Position numbers and translations under genes: made by a program. The notes below the pieces were generated by a model. The model did no database searches, was not told the DNA's origin, and saw nothing but the letters and a program-made list of their open reading frames with translations. DNA of 33,191 bases, taken from NCBI GenBank assembly GCA_002316225.1, contig DCDC01000169.1:1-33191 (forward strand), in the 5' to 3' direction. The stretch is from Firmicutes bacterium UBA1065. Lineage in GTDB: Bacteria; Bacillota; Clostridia; Tissierellales; Sedimentibacteraceae. This document shows, in pieces, positions 8,010-15,318 of the stretch (positions are counted from its first letter, which is position 1; each line of letters opens with the position of its first letter).

Positions 8010-8046
8010 TAAGGGGTTAGGAATTATTTCCTTACGCCTTATTTTT
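8010..8046 (+). terminator. Possible attenuator hairpin between rpsB and tsf
   Basis: TAAGG (8010-8014) can pair with CCTTA (8037-8041), and AGGAA (8019-8023) with TTCCT (8028-8032) around a TTAT loop. A GT/AC step between these helices is flanked by single mismatches. The hairpin is followed by TTTTT, so it resembles a weak terminator that could lower tsf transcription relative to rpsB. A simpler alternative pairs GTAAGG with CCTTAC at 8030-8035. Confidence 0.4.
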
Positions 8047-8065
8047 AAATATGGAGGTTATATTA

Positions 8066-8980
8066 ATGGAAATTACAGCATCAATGGTTAAAGAACTAAG
8101 AGATAAAACAAATGCAGGCATGATGGACTGCAAAAAAGCCTTGAATGAAACAAACGGTGACATTGAAAAGGCTATCGTATATTTAAGAGAAAAAGGACTT
8201 TTAAAAGCTGCAAAAAAATCCGGCAGAATCGCAGCAGAAGGCCTGACAACAGCCCTTGTTTCGGATGATGAGAAAAAGGGTGTTGTTATCGAGGTAAACT
8301 CAGAAACCGACTTTGTTGCCAAAAATGACGAATTCAGGAGCTTTGTTGAAGAAACGGCCAAAGCGGTTCTTGACAATGATCCAAAAGATATTGAAGCTTT
8401 GAAAGCTATAGTTCTTAAAGACGGAAAAACCGTTCAGGAAGTATTAACGGAAAAGATAGCAACAATCGGTGAGAATATGTCCCTTAGAAGATTTGCATCA
8501 GTAAAGGTTGATAAGGGTCTTGTTGTAAATTATATCCACGGGGGAGGCAAAATTTCCGTGCTCGTGGCTTTGGAATCCGAAGGCGACAAGGAAGCTTTGA
8601 AGGTTTTAGGCAAGGATCTGGCAATGCAGGTAGCTGCCATGAATCCTAAATACATTTCAATAGAAGATGTGGATGAAGAATTCCTGGCTCAAGAAAGAGA
8701 AATACTTACAGCCCAGGCTTTAAACGAAGGCAAACCCCAAAATGTAGTGGCAAAAATGGTTGAAGGAAGACTTAACAAAGAGCTTAAAGAAATATGTCTT
8801 TTAGAGCAGGCTTTTGTTAAGGATGCTGATATGACGGTTAAGAAAGTTATCAGCGATACAGCAAAGAAAATCGGTTCAGATATTAAAGTTGCCGATGTAA
8901 TCAGATTTGAAACAGGTGAAGGAATAGAGAAAAAATCTGAGAATTTTGCTGATGAAGTTGCAAAACAAATGGGCTTATAA
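8066..8980 (+). CDS. tsf: Elongation factor Ts
   Basis: Nucleotide-exchange factor that removes GDP from EF-Tu. The start is the ATG at 8066, spaced correctly from GGAGGT at 8053-8058; the in-frame ATG at 8051 overlaps that site. It encodes 304 residues. The N-terminal UBA-like domain contains the EF-Tu-contact signature LRDKTNAGMMDCKKAL at about residues 10-25. The core follows with VEVNSETDFVAKN and the second subdomain up to the C-terminal ADEVAKQMGL. It sits downstream of rpsB as in most bacteria. Confidence 0.97.
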   Translation: MEITASMVKELRDKTNAGMMDCKKALNETNGDIEKAIVYLREKGLLKAAKKSGRIAAEGLTTALVSDDEKKGVVIEVNSETDFVAKNDEFRSFVEETAKAVLDNDPKDIEALKAIVLKDGKTVQEVLTEKIATIGENMSLRRFASVKVDKGLVVNYIHGGGKISVLVALESEGDKEALKVLGKDLAMQVAAMNPKYISIEDVDEEFLAQEREILTAQALNEGKPQNVVAKMVEGRLNKELKEICLLEQAFVKDADMTVKKVISDTAKKIGSDIKVADVIRFETGEGIEKKSENFADEVAKQMGL

Positions 8981-8991
8981 TCCTGTACAAG

Positions 8992-9016
8992 AATGGAGAA
9001 CCTATGGTTCTCCATT
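8992..9016 (+). other. Perfect 11-bp hairpin between tsf and pyrH without a T-run
   Basis: AATGGAGAACC (8992-9002) pairs exactly with GGTTCTCCATT (9006-9016) around a three-base TAT loop. The next bases are AAAATAAG, so it does not look like an intrinsic terminator on the plus strand. It could be an RNA processing or stability site, or a protein-binding palindrome. Confidence 0.6.
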
Positions 9017-9071
9017 AAAATAAGATAAGGTGGCTTGAAATTGCTTCCGATACATGAAACAGGAGGATAAT

Positions 9072-9782
9072 ATGTGCAAATATAAAAGAATTGTATTAAA
9101 AATAAGCGGGGAAGCCTTATCCGGCGACAGTGGACACGGTATAAATTCAGAGATTTTAAACAGAATTTCCAATGTTATCAAAAGAATTAACGAAAAGGGC
9201 GTAGAAGTAGCAATCGTTGTCGGAGGCGGAAACTTTTGGCGGGGGGCCGATGCCAAGGATATGGACCGAACCACGTCCGATTATATGGGAATGCTTGGAA
9301 CAATCATAAACGGCCTTGCCTTACAGGATGCATTAGAAAAAGTTGATGTGGAGACCAGGCTTCAAACGGCTATTGAAATGAGACAAATAGCAGAGCCTTA
9401 CATACGCAGAAGAGCGGTTAGGCATTTGGAAAAGGGAAGGGTTGTAATATTCTCCGGCGGATCGGGAAATCCGTACTTTTCCACTGATACTACTGCTGCA
9501 TTAAGGGCAGCTGAAATCAATGCAGAGATTATCCTTTTGGCTAAACATGGCGTTGATGGGGTTTACAGCGATGACCCCAATAAAAATCCTGATTCGGTGA
9601 AATTCGACGAGCTTAAATACATAGATGTTTTGAACAAGGGTCTGAAGATTATGGACTCAACGGCAACTTCATTGTGCATGGACAATAAAATTCCTATCTT
9701 GGTTTTTGGAATAGAAACTCCTGAAAATATTGAAAAGATTGTTTTAGGAGATAATATTGGAACTATTATAAAGGAGGTCTAG
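9072..9782 (+). CDS. pyrH: UMP kinase
   Basis: Phosphorylates UMP to UDP with ATP. It belongs to the amino-acid-kinase family and is usually a hexamer regulated by GTP and UTP. The start is the ATG at 9072, right after AGGAGGATAAT; an ATG at 9054 precedes that site. It has 236 residues, the normal length. Motifs: RIVLKISGEALSG at the N-terminus (nucleotide loop), VVGGGNFWRG at about residues 48-57, DYMGMLGTIINGLALQ, the GGSGNPYFSTDTTAALRA block, and KHGVDGVYSDDP. It lies between tsf and frr as is typical. Confidence 0.96.
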   Translation: MCKYKRIVLKISGEALSGDSGHGINSEILNRISNVIKRINEKGVEVAIVVGGGNFWRGADAKDMDRTTSDYMGMLGTIINGLALQDALEKVDVETRLQTAIEMRQIAEPYIRRRAVRHLEKGRVVIFSGGSGNPYFSTDTTAALRAAEINAEIILLAKHGVDGVYSDDPNKNPDSVKFDELKYIDVLNKGLKIMDSTATSLCMDNKIPILVFGIETPENIEKIVLGDNIGTIIKEV

Positions 9783-9783
9783 T

Positions 9784-10341
9784 ATGTATAAGGAGCTAAT
9801 TGTAAAATCAGAAGAATCAATGAAAAAATCAATAAAATTTCTAAAAGAGGAGCTTGCTACAATTAGGGCAGGCAAGGCTAATCCGAAATTGCTAGATAAA
9901 ATTCATGTGAACTACTATGGTACCATGACACCTTTAAACCAGCTTGCCAATATTTCCGTACCAGAGCCAAGAATGCTTCTTATCCAGCCTTGGGACGCTA
10001 ATGCTTTGAAGGAAATTGAAAAAGCTATATTGACATCAGACTTGGGGATTAATCCCACAAACGACGGAAAGATGATAAGGCTTGTAATTCCCGTTCTTAC
10101 TGAAGAAAGAAGAAGGGAACTGCTAAAGCTTGTAAAAAAAGAAATAGAGAATTGCAAAATTGCAGTCCGCAACATCAGAAGAGATACAAATGATGAATTA
10201 AAGAAAATGGAAAAGCTGGGCGACATATCAAAAGATGACCTGAAAAGGGCAGAAGATGAAATGCAAAAGCTCACCGACAAGTACATAAACATGATAGATG
10301 ATATCTATAAAGACAAGGAAGTAGAAATTTTAGAGGTATAG
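9784..10341 (+). CDS. frr: Ribosome recycling factor
   Basis: With EF-G, splits the post-termination ribosome. It has 185 residues, exactly the family length. Signatures include LATIRAGKANPKLLDKI near residue 25, the YYGTMTPLNQLANISVPEPR hinge region, and KKIAVRNIRRDTND-like text (CKIAVRNIRRD). The GGAGG site lies within the last codons of pyrH, whose stop ends one base before this ATG. The next ORF begins immediately after the frr stop. Confidence 0.97.
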   Translation: MYKELIVKSEESMKKSIKFLKEELATIRAGKANPKLLDKIHVNYYGTMTPLNQLANISVPEPRMLLIQPWDANALKEIEKAILTSDLGINPTNDGKMIRLVIPVLTEERRRELLKLVKKEIENCKIAVRNIRRDTNDELKKMEKLGDISKDDLKRAEDEMQKLTDKYINMIDDIYKDKEVEILEV

Positions 10342-10524
10342 ATGGACTCTTTGATCGGTTATCCCCTTGAAGAAGCTCTTAATAAATTGGAAAAGTCAAG
10401 ATTAATCGTAAAGATAGTTAAGGTAAAAGGGTTCAACAAGAGGTTCGGTGAATTGGAAAAGCCCTATGTAATAAGGGAAAACTATAATAAGGATACAGTA
10501 ACTTTGTATATAACCTATTTTTAA
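10342..10524 (+). CDS. Small 60-residue protein, PASTA-like, unknown function
   Basis: The ATG directly follows the frr stop codon with no gap, so it is almost certainly translationally coupled. The 60-residue protein starts MDSLIGYPLEEALNKLEK, whose pattern (G-x-P-L-x-E-A-x-x-x-L-x-x) resembles one PASTA-like repeat, followed by a beta-rich basic segment and YVIRENYNKDTVTLYITYF. There is no signal peptide or transmembrane segment. No function can be assigned. The coupling and normal codon use argue that it is real. Confidence 0.65.
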   Translation: MDSLIGYPLEEALNKLEKSRLIVKIVKVKGFNKRFGELEKPYVIRENYNKDTVTLYITYF

Positions 10525-10529
10525 GGTAT

Positions 10530-10563
10530 GGGGACACACCTTCGTGAATGAAGGAATGTCCCC
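10530..10563 (+). repeat. REP-like palindromic element, copy 1
   Basis: GGGGACA (10530-10536) pairs with TGTCCCC (10557-10563), and inside it CCTTC (10539-10543) pairs with GAAGG (10550-10554) around GTGAAT. CA and AA form a symmetrical internal loop between the two helices. It lies just after the 60-residue ORF and shares GAAGGAATGTCCC with copy 2. Confidence 0.65.
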
Positions 10564-10572
10564 GGATTCGAT

Positions 10573-10597
10573 AGGGACACCCTGAAGGAATGTCCCT
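10573..10597 (+). repeat. REP-like palindromic element, copy 2
   Basis: AGGGACA (10573-10579) pairs with TGTCCCT (10591-10597), with an inner CC/GG pair around TGAA. It is a shorter version of the preceding element, nine bases away. It is not followed by a T-run, so it is not a clear terminator. Confidence 0.65.
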
Positions 10598-10635
10598 GTA
10601 ATTATAGTGAAGTGTTTTAGAATGTGAGGCATAAT

Positions 10636-11358
10636 ATGAATTTTGAAGAAAAAGTACTTGCCGGCAAGATACCTGAACATATTGCAATCATAATGGACGG
10701 GAACAGGCGATGGGCTAAGCAAAAAAATCTTCCCACAAAATTTGGGCACAGGGAAGGAGCCTTGAGGGTGACGGATATAGTCAGATGCTGTGGAGATATT
10801 GGTGTAAAGTACTTGTCTCTTTATGCTTTTTCCACTGAGAATTGGAAAAGAGAAAAGCAAGAGATAGAATACTTAATGAATCTCTTGGTTGAATTCGTGG
10901 TAAAGGAGCTTAACACCCTCCATAAAAACGATGTTAAAATAACAATGATGGGCAACATGGAGGATTTGCCGGATAGGACAAGAAAAGAAGTAGAAAGGGC
11001 TATTGAGCTTACAAAGAACAATAAAACCCTTCATCTCAACATTGCCTTAAGCTATGGTTCAAGAAACGAAATAGTAAGGGCGGTAAAGAACATAGTCAAA
11101 GATTACGAAAACAAGAAGATTAACATAGATGACATTAATGAGGAAAGTTTTAAAGGATATTTGTTTACTTATAATATGCCGGATCCTGATCTCTTGATAC
11201 GAACAAGCGGTGAATTGAGATTAAGCAACTTCCTTTTGTATCAGCTTGCATATACGGAGTTTTATTTCACGGAAGTTTTATGGCCTGATTTCAATAAAAA
11301 TGAATTACTAAAGGCAATTGACAGCTATCAGCAAAGAAAAAGGAGATACGGCAATTAG
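10636..11358 (+). CDS. uppS: Undecaprenyl diphosphate synthase (cis-prenyltransferase)
   Basis: Condenses IPP units onto farnesyl diphosphate to make undecaprenyl diphosphate, the lipid carrier for cell-wall synthesis. The start is the ATG at 10636, seven bases after TGAGG; a GTG at 10624 is less likely. It has 240 residues. The catalytic P-loop-like IAIIMDGNRRWAK lies near residue 20, followed by GHREGA and LYAFSTENWKR, then the C-terminal LLIRTSGELRLSNFLLYQ and YTEFYFTEVLWPDF signatures. It is the first gene of a uppS-cdsA-rseP block. Confidence 0.96.
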   Translation: MNFEEKVLAGKIPEHIAIIMDGNRRWAKQKNLPTKFGHREGALRVTDIVRCCGDIGVKYLSLYAFSTENWKREKQEIEYLMNLLVEFVVKELNTLHKNDVKITMMGNMEDLPDRTRKEVERAIELTKNNKTLHLNIALSYGSRNEIVRAVKNIVKDYENKKINIDDINEESFKGYLFTYNMPDPDLLIRTSGELRLSNFLLYQLAYTEFYFTEVLWPDFNKNELLKAIDSYQQRKRRYGN

Positions 11359-11368
11359 GCGGTGTACT

Positions 11369-12136
11369 ATGGGACAAAGACTCTTAACCGGATTTGCGGG
11401 CGGAGCCTTCATAGGCCTGGTGACATATTTAGGCGGCTCCCTCTATGATTTTGTTTTTTTAGGCATAACCTGTATTGGTATATATGAATTATCAAGAGTA
11501 TTTTTTGACAAGGCTTTCGATTATGGAGCTTTAGTGAATTATATTTTTGCTATTGCTTTGTTTGTGGAGAAAGTAACGGAAAACAGGCATTTTTTTGATT
11601 TTTTCTTCTTCCTGTACATATCCGTCAACTTTCTCATATTTGTATTTAATAAAAAAGTAACAATAAAAAAGGTTTCAGAAATATTATTTATGGGTACATA
11701 TGTAGTGTTCTTCATGTATCACATGATGCTCATGAATAATACCAAATATGTTTGGCTGGTTTATATAATAGCTTTCGGATCAGACACCTTTGCTTATTTT
11801 ACCGGAAAATTCTTTGGCAAAAAGAAGCTGTGCCCGGAGGTAAGCCCCAATAAAACCGTGGAAGGGGCTATAGGGGGAATTGTCGGAAGCACCCTTTTAT
11901 CCCTGATTTATTTCAATTATTTAAGCATAAATAAATATTTTTACATTATAATATTTAGTATAAGCACATCAATATTTTCGATGGCAGGGGACCTTACTGC
12001 ATCTAAAATTAAAAGGGAATACGGGATCAAGGATTTCGGGAAACTTCTGCCGGGACACGGGGGCATTATGGATAGGTTTGACAGTGTTTTGTTTGTTGCA
12101 CCTGCAGTATATTATTTTGTTCTGCATTTTCTATAA
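11369..12136 (+). CDS. cdsA: Phosphatidate cytidylyltransferase
   Basis: Integral membrane enzyme that makes CDP-diacylglycerol from CTP and phosphatidate, the branch point for phospholipids. The start is the ATG at 11369, with a weak GGCGGTG upstream, ten bases after the uppS stop; the longer frame from 11318 lies inside uppS. It encodes 255 residues with several hydrophobic segments. The CDS signature is at the C-terminal end: SxxKR-like TASKIKREYGIKDFGKLLPG followed by HGGIMDRFDS. It is also preceded by the conserved SPNKTVEGAIGG loop. It is directly followed by rseP, without an intervening dxr. Confidence 0.94.
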   Translation: MGQRLLTGFAGGAFIGLVTYLGGSLYDFVFLGITCIGIYELSRVFFDKAFDYGALVNYIFAIALFVEKVTENRHFFDFFFFLYISVNFLIFVFNKKVTIKKVSEILFMGTYVVFFMYHMMLMNNTKYVWLVYIIAFGSDTFAYFTGKFFGKKKLCPEVSPNKTVEGAIGGIVGSTLLSLIYFNYLSINKYFYIIIFSISTSIFSMAGDLTASKIKREYGIKDFGKLLPGHGGIMDRFDSVLFVAPAVYYFVLHFL

Positions 12137-12150
12137 ACGGAGGTTTAATA

Positions 12151-13392
12151 TTGATAACATTAATAGCATCAATTCTGGTTTTTTCGGCTATTGTTCTTGT
12201 CCATGAGTACGGGCATTACAAGGCTGCAAAAAGCGTTGGCATAAAAGTATATGAATTTGCCATAGGAATGGGACCCACTTTATTTAAAAAAGAAAAGGGT
12301 GGTACCATTTATTCTCTAAGAGCCATACCTATTGGGGGCTTTGTTCAAATGGAAGGGGAAGAGGAGGAGTCAAGGACACCCACAAGCTTTGGAACCAAAT
12401 CCATAGCTCAAAGGGCCAAGGTTATCGCATCAGGCCCCGTGATGAATTTTGTTCTGGCTCTTTTGATTTTTCTTGTAATAGCCTTTTCATACGGGGTATA
12501 CGGCAACCATGTGGATTATATCGACGAATCTTCAAATGAATACAAGGCAGGCTTGAGACCTGGAGACAAAATTATTTCCATAAATGGCAACAGGACCTAT
12601 ATATGGGAAGATATATTCTATGAGCTCATATCTCAGGAGAAAGACTCTTACACCTTGAAATATGAAAGAAACGGGCAAATTAAGGAAGCTGTTATTGATA
12701 AGCATTTCAGAAAGATAATCGGTGTCACCTCAACCATCGTGAACGGGCAGACAACTACAACCGTATCTCCCACCGACATGACCTCACCGGCCTACAAGGC
12801 AGGTATCATGGATGGTGACAAAGTTGTTAAAATTAATGATGTACCAGTGAATACCTGGAATGAGCTGACAAGTCAAATTGAAAAATCAAATAAAACCGTT
12901 AAGGTTACCGTAGACAGGGATGGGAAACTTATAGACTTTAATATAGACCTGATTGAACAAGTAAGCTTAAGATTTAATACCCGGCTTGAAAGATCATTCG
13001 TTACAGCGGTTGCTTCATCCATGTATAAAACCGTATATTACATTGAACTCATGTTTGTAACCATACAGAAGCTTATAACCGGCCAGTTGGGCAGTGATGC
13101 CATAGGGGGACCCGTAATGGTGATATCGATGGTGGGAGAGGCGGCAGAAAGCGGCATCCTGTCACTCCTAAGTCTTGCGGCTTTCATAAGCATCAACTTG
13201 GGTTTTATGAATTTGTTACCCATTCCTGCCCTGGATGGAAGCAAACTGGTATTCTTAGCCATCGAGGGAATAAGAGGCAAGGCCTTGCCTGTTGAAAAAG
13301 AAGGCTATATACACTTTATAGGTTTTGTCTTTCTGATAGGCCTGATGATCTTTATAACCTATAAGGATATTTTGAGGGTTTTCAGGATATAA
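12151..13392 (+). CDS. rseP: Site-2 zinc metalloprotease RseP/RasP family, two PDZ domains
   Basis: Intramembrane metalloprotease that cleaves transmembrane anti-sigma factors and leftover signal peptides. The start is TTG at 12151, with GGAGGT six bases upstream; no better ATG exists. It has 413 residues. The zinc motif HEYGH lies at about residues 18-22 in the first membrane helix. Two PDZ-like domains follow: around residues 130-180 (EYKAGLRPGDKIISING) and 210-265 (AYKAGIMDGDKVVKIND). The C-terminal helix has NLLPIPALDGSKL, which supplies the third zinc ligand, with Ser where Gly is common. It starts 14 bases after cdsA. Confidence 0.92.
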   Translation: MITLIASILVFSAIVLVHEYGHYKAAKSVGIKVYEFAIGMGPTLFKKEKGGTIYSLRAIPIGGFVQMEGEEEESRTPTSFGTKSIAQRAKVIASGPVMNFVLALLIFLVIAFSYGVYGNHVDYIDESSNEYKAGLRPGDKIISINGNRTYIWEDIFYELISQEKDSYTLKYERNGQIKEAVIDKHFRKIIGVTSTIVNGQTTTTVSPTDMTSPAYKAGIMDGDKVVKINDVPVNTWNELTSQIEKSNKTVKVTVDRDGKLIDFNIDLIEQVSLRFNTRLERSFVTAVASSMYKTVYYIELMFVTIQKLITGQLGSDAIGGPVMVISMVGEAAESGILSLLSLAAFISINLGFMNLLPIPALDGSKLVFLAIEGIRGKALPVEKEGYIHFIGFVFLIGLMIFITYKDILRVFRI

Positions 13393-13393
13393 G

Positions 13394-13418
13394 AGGTGAC
13401 CCCTTGAAGAATGCACCT
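13394..13418 (+). repeat. Degenerate third copy of the palindromic element, after rseP
   Basis: AGGTG (13394-13398) pairs with CACCT (13414-13418). Aligned without gaps to the 25-base element at 10573-10597 it matches at about 16 positions, and two of the stem differences change both partners so that pairing is kept (G-C to T-A, A-T to G-C). It begins two bases after the rseP stop. Confidence 0.4.
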
Positions 13419-13455
13419 GTGAGAAGAGGTCGGGTGTAGTAAGAGGAGTAGTTCT

Positions 13456-14517
13456 ATGGATAAAATAACCAGAAGACAAAGCACCAAGGTTATGGTTGGA
13501 AATGTTCAAATAGGCGGTAATGCGGATATAAACGTCCAGTCCATGACCAATACCTTTACTAAGGATGTAAAAGCTACTGTTTATCAAATTTTGCAATTGG
13601 AAGAAGCAGGCTGTGAAATAATAAGGGTGGCTGTTGCAGATGATGAGGATGCAAATGCCATTAAAGAAATAAAAAAGCAAATACACATACCCCTTGTAGC
13701 CGACATCCATTTCGATTACAGGTTAGCTCTTAAAAGTATAGAGAACGGAATCGATAAATTGAGGATAAATCCCGGTAATATCGGAGGCCGCGACAGGGTT
13801 AAAAAAGTCGTAGAGAAGGCCAAGGAAAGAAATATTCCAATCAGAATCGGGGTGAATGCAGGAAGTATACACAAGGATATTCTCAAGAAATACGGGGGTC
13901 CCAGCTCTGAAGGCATGGTGGAATCGGCCCTGGAGCATGTTAAAATCCTGGAAGACCTTGATTACGACCAGATTGTGATTTCCATGAAGGGGACAGATAT
14001 CAAGATGACTATTGAGGCTTATAAGTCCATGGCCAGGAAGGTTCCATATCCCCTCCATCTTGGTATCACCCATGCAGGTACCTTCTTTGAAGGGAGTATA
14101 AGGTCGGCAATCGGTGTGGGAAGCCTTTTGGCTGAAGGCATAGGGGACACCATCAGGATATCCCTGACTGATGACCCATTGGAAGAAGTAAGGGTTGCAA
14201 GGGAGATCTTAAAAAGTCTTAATTTGCGAAATTTCGGAATAAATTACATCACTTGCCCTACATGCGGGAGAACAAGAATCCGGCTTATAGATCTTTCAAA
14301 AAAAATTCAGGAAGGCCTGAAGAATGTAAATAAACCAATAACGGTGGCAATAATGGGGTGTGCCGTTAACGGACCCGGGGAAGCAAGGCAGGCGGATATT
14401 GGAATTGCAGGAGGCAAGGGAGAAGCCTTGTTGTTTAAAAAGGGTCAAATCATAGGCAAGGTAAAAGAAGAAGATTTGGTTAAAACCTTGCTGGAAGAAA
14501 TTGAAAAACTTCCCTGA
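13456..14517 (+). CDS. ispG: 4-hydroxy-3-methylbut-2-en-1-yl diphosphate synthase (IspG)
   Basis: Iron-sulphur enzyme of the MEP isoprenoid pathway, converting MEcPP to HMBPP. It has 353 residues, the usual bacterial length. The N-terminal TIM barrel starts RRQSTKVMVGNVQIGG and includes VQSMTNTFTKD and ADIHFDYRLAL. The 4Fe-4S ligands are Cys267 and Cys270 (CPTCGRTR), Cys302 (MGCAVNGPGEA) and Glu309. GAGGAGTAG upstream supports the ATG at 13456. Its product feeds the substrate for uppS upstream. The MEP gene dxr, commonly a neighbour, is absent here. Confidence 0.96.
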   Translation: MDKITRRQSTKVMVGNVQIGGNADINVQSMTNTFTKDVKATVYQILQLEEAGCEIIRVAVADDEDANAIKEIKKQIHIPLVADIHFDYRLALKSIENGIDKLRINPGNIGGRDRVKKVVEKAKERNIPIRIGVNAGSIHKDILKKYGGPSSEGMVESALEHVKILEDLDYDQIVISMKGTDIKMTIEAYKSMARKVPYPLHLGITHAGTFFEGSIRSAIGVGSLLAEGIGDTIRISLTDDPLEEVRVAREILKSLNLRNFGINYITCPTCGRTRIRLIDLSKKIQEGLKNVNKPITVAIMGCAVNGPGEARQADIGIAGGKGEALLFKKGQIIGKVKEEDLVKTLLEEIEKLP

Positions 14518-14519
14518 GT

Positions 14520-14549
14520 TTGACTTTTCGATACTAAGAATGATATAAT
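14520..14549 (+). promoter_or_regulatory. Promoter for rplY (ctc)
   Basis: TTGACT at 14520-14525 and a perfect TATAAT at 14544-14549 with an 18-base spacer, plus TGA right before the -10. The leader is about 80 bases with AAAGGAGGAAG before the ATG. I see no SigB-type promoter, although ctc is SigB-controlled in Bacillus. Confidence 0.75.
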
Positions 14550-14638
14550 CTTATAATATACATAAAAGGTATCTTTAATTACATTTCGCTATCAAACCAT
14601 AGTGTTTATCATATTAGCATAAACAAAAGGAGGAAGTT

Positions 14639-15265
14639 ATGGCGATAGGTGTTTTAAATTTAGAAAAGAGGCTGAAAACTAACAGCCGAATAAGCAAGCA
14701 ACTGCGAAGGCAAGGATATTTGCCGGGAAGTATTTCCAGCAGGGGAAAGGATTCTGTATCGGTTAAAGTCAAGGCTGACGAGCTCAGAAAGGGCTTGGCC
14801 ACTTACGGAAGGAACGCATTGTTTAAAGTATCCCTGGATGGCAGGGAAACCACCGTTATTGCAAAGGATATCCAGGTTTCACCGGTCAAAGGAGCCATGC
14901 TCCATGTTGACTTTCAAGAAGTATCCTTGAATGAAGAAATCAAGGTAGCCCTGTCTATAGCCCTTAAAGGTGTCGATGTTCTGGAATATAAAGGATTGAT
15001 TCCCTTGAGACAAATCGATACGATTACCGTGAAAGGACTGCCTCAGGATATACCTGATGACATAGTTGTCGATGTTTCTGATATTGACAAGGTACACAAC
15101 ATATGCTTAAAGGATGTGGTCTTTCCAAAAGGAATCGTACCGGAGGGGGACCCGGACCAGGTGTTGATTTCCATTATTGAAGCCAAGAGACCAGGCACTG
15201 ATGAGGAAGAAGCAGGGGAAACCGGCGAAGAATCTGAAATTTCGGAAAAGCAAGCTGAAGAATAA
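14639..15265 (+). CDS. rplY: 50S ribosomal protein L25, CTC (general stress) form
   Basis: Binds 5S rRNA in the large subunit. The 208-residue protein is the two-domain CTC form: an N-terminal L25 domain (about residues 1-92, with SRISKQLRRQGYLPGSI, a variant of the usual GxIPAVxYG region) and a C-terminal beta domain (about 93-185: HVDFQEVSLNEEIKVALSI, GDPDQVLISI). An acidic tail follows. The ATG at 14639 has an excellent AAAGGAGG site. It is a single-gene unit that converges with the minus-strand kamA-like gene over a shared terminator. In many Firmicutes the ispG-polC interval holds proS instead. Confidence 0.93.
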   Translation: MAIGVLNLEKRLKTNSRISKQLRRQGYLPGSISSRGKDSVSVKVKADELRKGLATYGRNALFKVSLDGRETTVIAKDIQVSPVKGAMLHVDFQEVSLNEEIKVALSIALKGVDVLEYKGLIPLRQIDTITVKGLPQDIPDDIVVDVSDIDKVHNICLKDVVFPKGIVPEGDPDQVLISIIEAKRPGTDEEEAGETGEESEISEKQAEE

Positions 15266-15272
15266 GATGTTT

Positions 15273-15318
15273 AATAAAGAAGCTGTCTTAAACATTGGTT
15301 TAAGACAGCTTCTTTATT
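15273..15318. terminator. Bidirectional terminator between rplY and the kamA-like gene
   Basis: A perfect 21-bp stem, with arms 15273-15293 (AATAAAGAAGCTGTCTTAAAC is one arm; core GAAGCTGTC) and 15298-15318, and loop ATTG. A/T-rich ends give T-runs in both directions. The distal base of the stem overlaps the stop codon of the minus-strand gene (15318-15320), so it serves both convergent genes. Confidence 0.9.

Noticed and set aside
13399..13455. Similarity between GGTGACCCC after rseP and GGGTGACCCC in the rimP leader as one repeat family
   Set aside because: Only about nine shared bases, with different stem structures; probably coincidence.
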